Shown here: one piece after another, positions 1 through 11,100 of the stretch | How the letters are laid out: each line of letters starts with the position of its first letter | How positions within the stretch are numbered: the stretch's first letter is position 1 | NCBI GenBank assembly: GCA_020809705.1 | Contig: CP085830.1 | Location: forward strand, 1,302,001 to 1,366,000 | Source: Calonectria ilicicola | Taxonomy: Eukaryota; Ascomycota; Sordariomycetes; Hypocreales; Nectriaceae | Direction: 5' to 3' | Length of the DNA stretch: 64,000 bases | Position numbers and translations under genes: made by a program | The notes under the pieces: generated by a model | Databases searched by the model: none | Told to the model about the DNA's origin: nothing | What the model saw: the letters and a program-made list of their open reading frames with translations, nothing else

Positions 1-875
1 AAGGAGTGTGAAAAGATAAACAAATAGACGACATATGCCTAGCACACATGCTGATGACGTCAAGCCACCCGTCGATTCTCGATAGCTCCGCCAAGAGAGT
101 CGCGGCTTGGCTAACTCCGGCACCTCCGGTAGGATGACAAAGCGGAATTCAATCGCAATTAGGGTTGCCCTTCCTATATTAAGCCCCGGCTAACGAATAT
201 AGTTGACTATTTATCTGAGGGAGTCCTCATTAATCTCAAAAAGATTTCCTTCTTTCTGTTCGATATTGGTATATCGATAGAGACCCGGGATACCTGATAC
301 GAGTCCCACAACCACCTCTTCATACCCAAGGCAAGGCTCGCCACGTGCCCAAGCTCCCCAACACCACTTCCCACACCGCCTCCCACAATTTGGCCGGCAG
401 GTGGGGTTGTGTAGCTGATTGCTCCTACAGTGCATGTAAGTGGGCTTCCCCACATTCAGAGAATCGCAGACGGCTATGGCCCCACCACACGGAAAGGAAA
501 ATCGAGGGCGACTCTGGGACTTCGGACATTGACTCTGCATTCTGGATCCGAGCCTCGAGATTCGAATTTTTAGAACATCAAAACGCCCTCTCCACCATCA
601 AGCGGACCTTGAATAGTGACCCTACATAAATTCTTGTTGTAATGCCTGCATTGAATTTTTATTTCTTTGCCTATTGAGTGACCCAAAGGCGACAGCTACA
701 GAGCACCGACTTTGTGAACTTTCTCAAAGCTTCACGCATTCCGTTGCATTAATGACGTGATCCTATATAAACGAAGACAAGTAATAGTTGTTACTCGTAT
801 GAATTCGTTTTCTTCCTCTGGGATACCAGCGATCTTGAAACACCTCACTTCTCCACCCAGAAGCTCGTTTTTTAA
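1..875. other. Intergenic, no supported gene
   Basis: Only short ORFs overlapping on both strands are present (about 80-110 codons around 207-630), and none resembles a known family. The stretch lies downstream of the P450 gene, whose stop codon is at 876-878 on the minus strand. I see no RNA gene or repeat that I can support. Confidence 0.5.
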
Positions 876-2721
876 TTACGCCACACTTGCCATCGTCACT
901 TTGGTCTCTCCATCGAAAACCCGAAGCTCCTCTCGGGCAATAGCAGCTTCCTTCATCACAAAGTCCATAATTTGAGTCGATCTTGGCGTAAAGCGAGCCT
1001 TGAAAGGTTCCGGTCGCATATTTTCACTTTCCGTGTAAGCAAAAATATCGAGGGTGACTGGCTGGCCCTATAAACTCGGGGAAAAGATCCTGTCAATAAA
1101 CCTGCTGACTAACTGTCCAAAACGGGCCACTGAGTGTTACTCACTTGTTCATCCAGGCCAGGCTGTATGTTAAAAGCCCACAGCATCCGTGCGATAGTAA
1201 TGAAGAGTCCTTGTTCAGCCAGCGGTTGACCACTGCACTGGCGACGGCCCCAACCGAACGCATTGTGGCCCCTCTTGTTGGGATAAGGCCTTTCGAGGCC
1301 ATTCAAGAATCTCTCTGGCCTGAAGACGTCAGGTTCTGGGAAATCACGTGGATTTCGATGAATAGCCCAGACATTTCCTGTGATCGATGTGTCTTTCGGA
1401 ATAAAATAACCTTTATAGACATCGTCTTGAATGGGCGCATGGGGAATGCCTCCAAGGATTGTTACCGTTCGCCAGCGGAGGGTTTCACTTACAACCGCCC
1501 GGATATAGGGGAGATTTTCCTCGTCTGCCCAGTCAGGATATCGCTCACGCCCGACAACACGATCAAGTTCCTCCTGCGCCTTGCGTTGAACGTCAGGGAA
1601 GACACACATGGCCAAAATCATCGTGAGAGTTGTGCTGGTTGTGGTGTCCACGCCTCCACCAATCATATTAGCAGTCAGGGAGCTGATGTCCTCATCTGTA
1701 AGACCTTGCTCCTCCTGTGCTTGAACCAGGCGCCTGGCGAAGCTGTCTTCACCTTCTAGAGCAGCTTCCTTAGATAGAGCGGCAAAGTACCTGTGCATAT
1801 GTTTGGAGCTGTTTAAAATAGTTGATGGCAGAGAGTATATCCAACCAGGGAGTTTTGCCAGAATGGGAAGGGCCTCCATGATGTATAGACCAGGAATGAC
1901 AAAATTGACTCCCTCCATAAAGCTGAGAGCTACTTGGGCCACCGTGTCATTCATCCTGTCAATACGACGCCCCCATCCAAGAATAGAAACCACAGAGCAA
2001 GAGTAACGCTCGATCGACATGGCAAAGGAATCTGGATCAGTCATCAAGTCACGAAGGAGGACTTTGGATTCGTTTGACTGGTGGGTGCGGTAATTGCGCA
2101 CAGCCTGTGACCCGACGATAGTGTGCTATTCAACTGTTAGTACAATCCAAGAGGCTCCAAATAACCGCCAAAGCTAGGAAGAGATAAAAGCAAATCAAAT
2201 TGACTCACCATGAGACGGCGGTGGACTCGCCAAGCATCACCATAGACCTGGCAAACTTGGTTTGTTTTGGACATATTCATCATGTCACCCATCACAACGA
2301 AATGGGGCCTGGAGGAGTAGATATTGGCGCGTTTGTCCAGCAGTTCTGAGATGGACCAAATATCGTTGCACACGATGATAGGGCGCCTTCCATTCCAGAG
2401 CGTGATCATCGGGCTATTGTATACTGCCGAAAGCTTCTCCCACTTGATCCAAGGTTTGCTGTTTGGAATATCGAAGAAGTTGCCAACCAAAGGTAGAGGA
2501 AGAGGCCCAGGGGGCATTTTTCTCCGTAGACGCAATATGCGTGAATAGTCGTAAGCCACCCAGATCAACGGAGCGCCCAAGAGCGCTACCAAGAATAGGA
2601 CAAGGAGAGGGGTTTGTAAAATCATGGAACCCACTACTTGACGAATAAGTGTCATATTGTGTAGGCCTAGAAGGATAAAAGATATTGTAGAAGTCAGAAT
2701 AAAGGATGCTGGGGATGCCAC
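876..2721 (-). CDS. Cytochrome P450 monooxygenase, three exons
   Basis: A haem-thiolate monooxygenase, expected to be anchored in the ER by its N-terminal hydrophobic segment. Exons are 2721-2209, 2125-1145 and 1067-876. The introns are 2208-2126, with a perfect TACTAAC branch point, and 1144-1068. The spliced product is 561 residues. Visible motifs in order are the proline-rich hinge PPGPLPLPLVG, the I-helix GGGVDTTTST, the K-helix ExxR in SETLRW, the FRPERF PERF motif, and the haem loop FGWGRRQCSG with the cysteine ligand. The last exon ends in the usual MRPEPFKARFTPRS tail. Downstream ATGs at about 2655 and 2625 would give lengths closer to the family norm, so the start is uncertain. The sequence resembles the OrdA/CYP64-like fungal P450s, but the substrate cannot be inferred. 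No biosynthetic backbone gene is adjacent. Confidence 0.93.
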
Positions 2722-4083
2722 ACAAGTTGAGATGAGCCAAGCAGAACGAAATCATGAGATGAGAGCTTACCTCCCATTTTCACCAGCGCTCCGGGGGAAA
2801 AGGGTCATGCAATTTATATTTTTACGTTCGCAAGACCCCATAAGGAGCTGCCCACATTCATGTCCATCCCTTAGATATTGATCTTGCGGGGCCCCGCGCG
2901 GGGCTCATACAACTCGTCGACACTAGATCCGGACCAAGGCTGATGATTCCCTAGGGAATCATTTATGTGCACTACCTGTGGAGATCACCGCCTTCGCCCG
3001 TAGCGTTGACACAGCCCCCCACTCCCTACCAATTACAAAAGACCAGTTACCCTAACCAAGCTGCTAAATACAATATAGCCCGGTTGCTCTACTAATAAGA
3101 AGTGACTACATGGCTGGGTAGCAGGCTACCTACTAGTTTTGAATCAGCTAGTCTAAATGGTTCATAAACAAGTTTCCCACACCTATGAGTCGGCTTGCCC
3201 ATGCACATGGTGGGACCGTGGCACCCAGTACAACACAGACTGCTGAGTTGGCTTGACATCAATGATCAAGGTGGGAAAATAATAATTCAAACATAAGATG
3301 GCAAAGGCCCCACCTCTGCAACTGAGAACCACGAGTGGGACGGCGAGAGGGGGGGAAATGGGGTCTGGAGGAGTCCAAGGAAGTTGACCAGAAATGAATT
3401 GGCGACACGAAGGTTGCCAACATTAAAGTTGGCTGTGAAAACGAAACAAAAAGACTCGGGTGTAAAATGCAACCATGTGACCCCATGATTCACCCTTTGG
3501 GCATCGAAATGCTCACCATGCCTTCAGTTGGACTGTGACAATTGCTTCCACCGTCTATGGATATCAAGATTGAGGGCTGTGGGGCGACTCCAGCTCTCCG
3601 AGACTAACGAGTGACTGACGCGACGTGGTGCTTGAGAAGCATCCAGCAATGACATCGGTGAAAGATATTTCGGTAATAGCGTCGCCAATAACACCATCTT
3701 CAACCGGGGTTGAACGGGCGGCACTGAGAATTCGAGGCTTACGTGGGTGTGGCGCTGGCAAATGTCACGCCAAGGGGTGTTCGATTAGACTAGTGGTGTG
3801 ATGCTAACGCAGCATAGCCAATCAGAAGGCTCAAAATGCTCATCACATTCGCGTAGACTTCGGTTCCTACACCCCCTGGGTGGCTGCAATAACGCTTCCC
3901 TCACTGAAGACTTTCAGCGACTTGTGCAAACACAGTTGCGATTATTCTGCCTGCGAGCTTCACATCTTTGCCTATAAAAACATGCCCTTTCCGTCTTTAT
4001 CATTTTGTAATTTATCAGACAGTATTTTCAATCCAATTTATCTACCCAGCTGTCAATAATCACTTGTTTACTTAACCTATACC
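2722..4083. other. Intergenic region between divergent genes
   Basis: About 1.36 kb separates the start of the P450 gene (minus) from the start of the zinc-finger gene (plus), so it should hold both promoters. The short ORFs here overlap one another on the minus strand and show no family resemblance. Nothing else is recognised. Confidence 0.5.
3973..3979 (+). promoter_or_regulatory. TATA box of the zinc-finger gene
   Basis: TATAAAA lies 105-111 bp upstream of the ATG at 4084. A pyrimidine-rich leader follows it. The placement fits a fungal core promoter. Confidence 0.5.
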
Positions 4084-5121
4084 ATGTTGCAAAAGGTGCT
4101 GGCTTGGCGGACGAAAGTGGCGAGCGCTACATCTCATCAGTCACTTGCGCCATCGTGCTCTCCGGATGGCTTTAAGGGAAATTCACGACCGGGGTTGGCG
4201 AATATCCATGTGGCTGGTCCTCAACATCCTAGCCACTCCGTCTACGACGAGGATAGCTCGAATGGACATTTTTCTCCCACGCCGGGCTCCTCTCTGGGAT
4301 CGCATGGTCATGCAGGCAGGCTACAGTCGGATGACGAGAGCGGCTCGATTTCTATCCCTCCTATTGACAGAACGTATGTCTTGGCCAATAACCATCCATT
4401 TCAAAGTATCAGGCCAGAGCTATTGCAATTTTCACACATGAGCATGCTTGAGTTTATGGGCGAAACTCAACGCAAATCGGAAGCTCGAGAAAGCCGCACA
4501 GGGTCCAACGCAGCATGCCATCCAGCGTCACTCGATGGCGATGAAGATGAGTTCATTGTCACCTCCCACCCCGGTGGGCGCCTTGCATGTCCATTCTTCA
4601 TCTGTTCTTCGGAAGAGTATGGTGTGTGTCTCTCGAAAAACCTACGATCCATGGGGGACCTTGTTCACCATCTGCAACGCCACCATCTGAAGCCTCGGTA
4701 CTGTCCAAGGTGCAATGAGACTTTTGGTGAAGCCGTGGATCGCGATAACCACATCTTGCAGAAAAAGTGTGAGCTGAAGGATCTTGAGTACAGACATGGA
4801 ATCAACGAATATCAGATGGCCACCATTGTTGGAAGTGACAAGCATTGTCCCAATGACGAGATAAGATGGTACTACATCTGGAGTAGCATTTTCCCTGAAA
4901 AATATCCTCCAGAATCCCCCTACTTGGACATTGGGAGCGGCCATGCGGCTTCAGTAGTCCGCGACTTCTGGGATGTGTATGGCCGGCAATGTGTTTCGCA
5001 GGTTTTGATGAGGCGGGGGGAGCCTGGAAGAAATGGGGATTTTAGGGCGCAAGAGGCGTTGTTCCAGCTGGCACTACAGGATTTGGTGAGCAAAGTGGTG
5101 CATGAGCACGAGCATTGCTAG
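4084..5121 (+). CDS. C2H2-like zinc-finger protein (family copy 1)
   Basis: An intronless 345-residue protein. The N-terminal half (residues 1-160) is low-complexity and rich in Ser, His and Gly. The core at about residues 168-230 contains ACPFFIC, then a second Cys, then VHHLQRHH, then YCPRC and a distal His/Cys pair. This is the paired zinc-finger arrangement seen in a lineage-expanded family of uncharacterised fungal C2H2-type proteins. A conserved WYYIWSSIFP segment follows and ends in a His-rich tail (HEHEHC). Two relatives lie nearby, at 12836-14032 (disrupted) and 15144-16382. It could bind DNA or RNA, or mediate protein contacts. No function is known to me, so I do not assign one. Confidence 0.75.
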   Translation: MLQKVLAWRTKVASATSHQSLAPSCSPDGFKGNSRPGLANIHVAGPQHPSHSVYDEDSSNGHFSPTPGSSLGSHGHAGRLQSDDESGSISIPPIDRTYVLANNHPFQSIRPELLQFSHMSMLEFMGETQRKSEARESRTGSNAACHPASLDGDEDEFIVTSHPGGRLACPFFICSSEEYGVCLSKNLRSMGDLVHHLQRHHLKPRYCPRCNETFGEAVDRDNHILQKKCELKDLEYRHGINEYQMATIVGSDKHCPNDEIRWYYIWSSIFPEKYPPESPYLDIGSGHAASVVRDFWDVYGRQCVSQVLMRRGEPGRNGDFRAQEALFQLALQDLVSKVVHEHEHC

Positions 5122-5608
5122 CCCCAGTTGGAAATTTGGAACCCTTTGGGTCTTGGTCACTGTCAAAGGCTGGGTATGAGCCTCACGGCAATATCTACTG
5201 TTTCCTTCTCGCAAGAGCAGGTGCCCTTTGAAACAAAGGCTAGATTGAATACTAGTCAATTATATGTCGTGTTAATTTAGGCAACTCATAACAGAAATAC
5301 GAAGTGATGATTTGATGTTCAAAAGAATTTGCTGAGTCGCGACCGCCAGCCAAATTTGGCTATTTTGTACATGTAAAGTTCTGAACGCAATGAGGATGTT
5401 TTGTGCATAACTTAGGCTGACCATGCAAGTTTGAATCTAAAATTAGAGTTGTTAATATTTTTTTTTTTTTGGCAGTGAATACACACACATCAATAGATGG
5501 TCGGGTAATCGCTAGGTATCAATACTGTTTATTATCATGCTATCGAACTAAAACAACGTACAAAACAATGCAGACCTGGTCTAAATTCATTTCCATCTCT
5601 TAGGGGGG
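5122..5608. other. Intergenic spacer
   Basis: This AT-leaning stretch contains a T-rich tract near 5456-5470. It separates the convergent 3' ends of the intact zinc-finger gene and the split one. No gene is seen. Confidence 0.5.
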
Positions 5609-5932
5609 CTAGCCCGTCACCGATCGTGCCTGGCAGAGAAAGCCGTGAATCACGATCCATTCATCAGAGCTCAAGGAGAAATAGTCTTGGCAAGCCGGGA
5701 GGTAGATGGTGGGAGTCCCGTTCAAGCCGCTATCACGATCCCATTGACCCATTTGCGTGGCAAAATCATGGCCGGGGGCAACCGACTGGGTCGTTCCTGA
5801 AATTGCGTCGGGCGCACTCTGTGGCAGGACACTGTCCAAGTCCGTAGCAGCTTGAGGCGCGTCCAGCGGTGTGGTGTCGTCGATGAAGTCGTCGCGGCTA
5901 ATGGAAACCCACTGGCTCGTTTCTGGGGGAAC
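5609..5932 (-). pseudogene. 3' portion of a retrotransposon-split C2H2-like gene
   Basis: This is the C-terminal part of the zinc-finger gene whose 5' part is at 12836-14032. It begins at the target duplication GGAAC (5928-5932) and runs in frame to a stop at 5609. If the element and one copy of the duplication are mentally removed, the two reading frames join without a shift. The junction reads VPPETSQW on this side. The encoded piece is acidic and rich in Ser, Asp and Gln, like a tail following the zinc-finger core. No domain is recognised in it. Confidence 0.85.
5928..5932 (+). repeat. Target-site duplication, left copy (GGAAC)
   Basis: These five bases immediately precede the 5' LTR and are repeated exactly at 12836-12840 after the 3' LTR. 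Five bp is the usual duplication length for Ty3/gypsy integrases. Confidence 0.97.
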
Positions 5933-6031
5933 TGTTATGACCCATGACACGCCTAGGCGGTCTACGACGGCAGAACTAACACCTACCTACCCTATAGCCC
6001 CACACCAACCAATAAGGAAGCGCTCACTCGC

Positions 6032-6080
6032 GATCACCCATAATGTTGGTGATCACCCTGTGATCACCCATCCGATCACC
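6032..6080 (+). promoter_or_regulatory. U3 cluster of GATCACC motifs
   Basis: GATCACC occurs at 6032, 6051, 6062 and 6074. The copy at 6048-6057 forms the perfect 10-bp palindrome GGTGATCACC. The spacing of 11-19 bp and the position just upstream of the TATA-like element make this a candidate regulator-binding array. The 3' LTR carries the same array. Confidence 0.4.
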
Positions 6081-6126
6081 AATACTTAGATAGAACCAAC
6101 ACAGTGAGCGCCTACTACGATAATAG

Positions 6127-6132
6127 TATATA
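6127..6132 (+). promoter_or_regulatory. LTR TATA box
   Basis: TATATA lies 38-43 bp upstream of 6170. Position 6170 is the putative transcript start deduced from complementarity to the priming site. This is a reasonable TATA-to-start distance. Confidence 0.55.
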
Positions 6133-6329
6133 GACAGGTTAGAATCCGCCCTTATGGCCGATACTAGCCAGCTTTCAATACAACTTGGTTACCTCAATTG
6201 CGATTGACTATTACCTAACGTAACACTTCCATTGCTCTATTTACCATAACGCGCCTAACCATCCTGCCAACAATAAACCCTTCGTTCTGATTGGTTCATC
6301 AAGTTGGGAATTGACCAGACCGTTACACG

Positions 6330-6338
6330 TTGAAAGCT
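6330..6338 (+). promoter_or_regulatory. Self-complementary primer-binding site
   Basis: TTGAAAGCT begins two bases after the 5' LTR. It is the exact reverse complement of AGCTTTCAA at 6170-6178 inside the LTR, just downstream of the TATA box. In Tf1-type elements the 5' end of the RNA folds back and primes reverse transcription itself. The match supports that mode here. I did not see a good match to a tRNA 3' end. Confidence 0.65.
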
Positions 6339-6380
6339 CTTGTTCAGTTGGTTACCCGCGTCAACAATTGAGCAATAACA

Positions 6381-8161
6381 ATGTCCGGAAAGAACCCCGC
6401 CGCCACTGCTCCTCCTAGCAACGCCGAGTTGACTACGGAACTGCAGCAGGTTAAGAAGAAACTCGCAGATGCACAAGCACAACTTAAAGCAGAAAAAGCC
6501 GGAACCACCACGGTTGAAGGAAACAAGGGTAAAGACATTGGTGAAATTCTGAGACCCCCGGTCCCAGAGCCCTTCCTAGGAAAGGCTGCCGATGTAGTCC
6601 CCTTCCTCACCCGAATGAAGGGATACTTCCGCTTTTTCCCAACGCGACTTGCAACCCCCGAAGCCCAGGTACTATACACCAAAACCCTCCTCCAAGGAGA
6701 CGCAGGAGTATGGTTTGAACCCATCATGAGAGACTATCTGGAAAACGAGGACGACGCCGACCAAAATGAAGAGACCCGAGAGATCTTCAGAGACTGGGAA
6801 CATTTCGAAACCGCTATTAAAGACAATTTCGGCACGATCGATATGGAACAACAAGCTGTAAACCAGTTATACGAACTTAAACAAACAAAATCCTGCAGCC
6901 AGTATTCGGCCGAGTTCAAAAGGATTGCAGCACGAACAGCCTGGGATGACGACGCACTAATGGAACTCTACTATAGAGGCCTGAAGGGCGAAGTCAAGGA
7001 CGAAATCTATAAAGAAGACCGGCCAGAAAAACTCTCGGAGTATATCAAAAGTGCTGTCAAGATCGACGAAAGACAATTTAACCGACGCAAGGAACGCGCC
7101 CGAGATAACAAAAACCCATATATCCCGAATAAAGGAAAAACCCAGAATAAGCAACAAAGCACCGCACACGGGACTCATTCAGGGCCAATGGAACTCGGCG
7201 CCACCCAGGGGTATGACAAAAGTAAGATTACCTGCTTCAACTGCGGGAAAAAAGGACATAAATCCTTCGAATGCCGCTCCCCGAAAACAGGAAATCAGTT
7301 CAAACCCATACCAGAAGGACAGAAACAACTCAACACTATGAAAACTCAATGGACCCCGGTACCAGAAGGAAAAGAGGATACCACAGGAAAAGTTGTTCTT
7401 GCTGTCATTAAGAAACATGAACCAACCACCATAGTTAAGCAATGTACGGAAAACCATGAGTTGCGCAAGGTAAAACTCACTCCGCAACAAGAAATCGATG
7501 AAGCCATCCGAAAAGCATGGTCAACCCGACAAGAAGGCCAGTCCTGCCTTCCCCACGAATGGTTGGAACGAGCCAAGAAGATAGGAATCCCTGCATCCAT
7601 CCTAGATGTGTATACCGACAAAGCACCAGCATGGTGGGATACCTGCACTTATGACGAAAATGGAAACAGGAAATGGACAACTAGTATTAAAAGAATGGCC
7701 CAACAAGTCAGGGAACCCTCGTGGGACGGAGACAAAGTCTTCCTACTTGCGCGAAGCGAATGGCAACCAGGAAACCGCGACCCCCGACCTATCCAACATA
7801 AGGAGGATGACCCTAGACTAAACACGGTACACGAAGAACATAAGAACATCTCATGGGTAAGCTGCTACGACCACGACTGCCTCCAACACATGGAACAAAA
7901 GCAGCATGCAGCATGCTTTCCCATTAGGGTAGAAGACGTGGTCATCCACCGCGCCTATGGGAGACACTTCGACCGACACGAAGTAACGGGAAGAAACCCC
8001 ACTACCAGTTCACTATGTTGGAACCAGGTGAGCCTGAGTTCCCCGATTGCAGCGAGCTGCCCTGGAATGAATGTCAAGACCCCAAATGCGATATCCACAT
8101 GATAGATAAAGCAATGGCCTGGCACCGAACAAAACCAAAAAACGAGCGGAGCCCCCTGTAG
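6381..8161 (+). CDS. gag: Retrotransposon Gag (one frameshift)
   Basis: Gag forms the nucleocapsid of the virus-like particle. The frame opened by the ATG at 6381 runs to a stop at 8102. It has an N-terminal coiled-coil stretch (about residues 15-40), a retrotransposon capsid region (about 60-215) and a CCHC knuckle CFNCGKKGHKSFEC at about residue 285 (7233-7274). From about 7988 the family-typical sequence HYQFTMLEP continues in another frame to the TAG at 8159-8161. That implies loss of one base next to the GGG at 7988-7990. The second frame also holds the slippery heptamer leading into pol. The single shift is either a real inactivating deletion or a sequencing undercall. Confidence 0.9.
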
Positions 8162-11100
8162 AAGAGCAGCAGGAGCGGCTAGGGCAACGACCCCCGGAGT
8201 TACCGAAAGAACTCCCTAAAAAAGCTCTATACTCTACAACTAAAGAGCAACCCCGACGACGATTAGAAATAGAAGTAAGGATTAAAGGGAAGTGGTGTAA
8301 CGCTATGGTGGATAGCGGAGCTGAGCGAAACTACGTGAATCCTCGAGTAGTTAACGAACTTCAGCTACCATGGACAACGAAAGTCGACCCGTACGAAATC
8401 ATCAATATAGAAGGAACACCCTTTGGATATAACAACGGTATTATAGACAAAAAGATTGATCACCTGAAAGTCTTCGTTGAAGGAAAGAACCAAGGAATAA
8501 CCTTCGATATTGTTGATATCGGACAACACGACCTAGTTTTAGGGTACCCATGGTTATACCGATACAACCCTAATATCTGCTGGCGTACTGGCCAGGTGCA
8601 AATACCCGAGGAGTATGATGCAGCCAGCGATATTTCCATAAAACACGATGAGAGATCTCGAACTCCTAGCCCTGACCAAGCAGGAGACATGAGCGAAGGA
8701 GAATCTTCGCCACCCAAAGGAACAAAACATAAACACAAGAACGGTCAGAAAAGGCAAAGACAACGAACGATCGCCTGCCTTAGAACACAGTTCCAACAAA
8801 TCGATAAAAGCCTCAAAGAAATGAAGGCTGAAGCAGAAACAGACAGACTGCACAATGTACCCCCACAGTACCGAATCTATGAAAAGCTCTTCGCAGAAGA
8901 ACTAGACACTGGACTACCTGAGTTTAGCCAGTGGGATCACGAAATCGTCCTTAAAGACGGATCCAACACCCGATTTTACCCTATTTATAATCTCAACCAA
9001 ATCGAGCTTGATACCCTGAAGGAATACATCCAAGATATGCTCAAAAAGGGATATATCCGTATTTCAAACTCCGAAGCTGGTTACCCTGTCATGTTTGTGC
9101 CTAAGAAAAACGGGAAGCTACGCCTCGTCGTGGACTACCGACAGCTCAACGATATCACCATTAAAGATCGCACTCCACTACCATTGATTAATGAAATGAA
9201 GGATCGCCTTCATGGAGCCAACATCTTTACTGCACTGGATCTTAAAGGAGCATACAATCTTATTCGCATTAAAGAAGGACATGAATGGAAAACCGCTTTC
9301 CGAACTAAGTTTGGACTGTTTGAATACCTAGTTATGCCTTTTGGACTCACAAATGCACCGGCATCATTTCAGCGAATGATAACCAATGTATTACGAGAAC
9401 ACTTAGATATCTTTGTTGTCTGCTACCTGGACGATATCCTCATCTTCTCCAAAAACGAGGAAGAACATGAAGAACACGTTCATAAGGTCTTAAAAGCCCT
9501 CCAAGACGCCAAACTCCTGGTTGAACCAGAAAAAAGCAAGTTCCACACTCAAGAAGTAGAATTTCTAGGACACATTATCAGCCCTAACGAAATTCGCATG
9601 GACCCAAAGAAAGTTGCTGCAGTAAAAGATTGGAAGGAACCTACTAATGTGAAGGAAGTACAAGCCTTCCTCGGATTTGCTAACTATTACCGAAGATTCA
9701 TTAAGGGATTTAGTAAAATCGCCTCAGGCATGACAGAACTAACTAAGAAAGGAATTACCTTTCGATGGGGAAATAAAGCACAACAATCATTCGAAGCCAT
9801 AAAAAATGCTATTTTAGAAGAACCCATCCTTGCAATGTTCGACCCTGATAAGCCTATAGAGCTAGAAACCGATGCATCGGACTTCGCCCTAGGGGCCCAG
9901 ATCGGACAACGAGATGAACAAGGAAACCTACATCCTATAGCATTCTACTCGCATAAGCTACATGGCCCTGAGCTAAACTACCCCATCTACGATAAAGAAT
10001 TCCTTGCTATTGTCAACGCTTTCAAAGAATTCCGACAATACCTTTTAGGAAGCAACCACAAAATCACAGTATACACCGACCATAAAAACATTGCCTACTT
10101 CGCAACCACTCAAAAACTCAGTGGAAGGCAACTACGATATGCAGAATACCTATCCGAATTCGACTATCAAATCGTTCATGTTAAAGGAACTGAGAATGGC
10201 CGCGCCGATGCGATCAGCCGCCGACCTGACTACAACACAGAAAAACCAAAAACACAAGAAAAACTATTGATCTACAACACCAACGGAGGACTAGAACAAG
10301 CCCCAATCAGTGGAATGACAATAGAAACAAAGAAAATAATCGCCGCTATGAGAATAGGAGGATTGCCGCGTGCAACCAGAACCACTACTGCGGAAATACC
10401 CACACAACGAGTGGAACAGGGCAATCCACTACTAAGGAAAATCGAAGAATACAATCTAGCACTTCCAGAAGAAGAAAAAACGGACTACCTACAAGTGCCA
10501 GAAGAACACCAAATGGAGTTAATAAGGGACATTCACGAACACCCCTTGCATGGCCACAAAGGCATCAACAAAACCCTTGAACGAGTCAAACAGACATTTT
10601 CCTTTAGTAAGATGAAAAAGAAAGTTGAACAAGTATGTAAGGAATGCAGCCTATGTCGACACTCCAAAAACCAAGACACAAACCATACGGATTATTGCAA
10701 CCATCCCCTGTCGCACAACGACCATGGGACTCAATCACAATGGACTTTATTACCAACCTCCCCTTGTCAGCAGACCCTGCTACAGGAGTATACTATGATA
10801 GTATTTTCGTTATTGTTGATCGCTTCACGAAAGCAGCATATTATCTCCCATATAATAAAGCAACAAAAGAAGAACAATTCGCCTACCTTTTCTTTCGACA
10901 TATAGTCGCTATACACGGCCTACCAACCGAAATCATATCGGATAGAGGACAACCATTTGCATCTAAGTTTTGGCAAAGCCTGATGTCCTTAATGGGGTTA
11001 AACCACAAGCTAAGCACAGCTTTCCACCCCCAAACAGACGGACAAACCGAACGCCAAAACCAGGAAATTGAGCAATATCTACGATGCTACATTAACTACG

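Larger units (their letters stand above)
5933..6327 (+). repeat. 5' LTR (395 bp)
   Basis: It starts TGTTATGACC and ends CCGTTACA. U3 contains CCAAT-like and TATA-like elements and four GATCACC motifs. R should start near 6170, judged from the TATA position and the match to the priming site. I found no difference from the 3' LTR. Confidence 0.97.
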
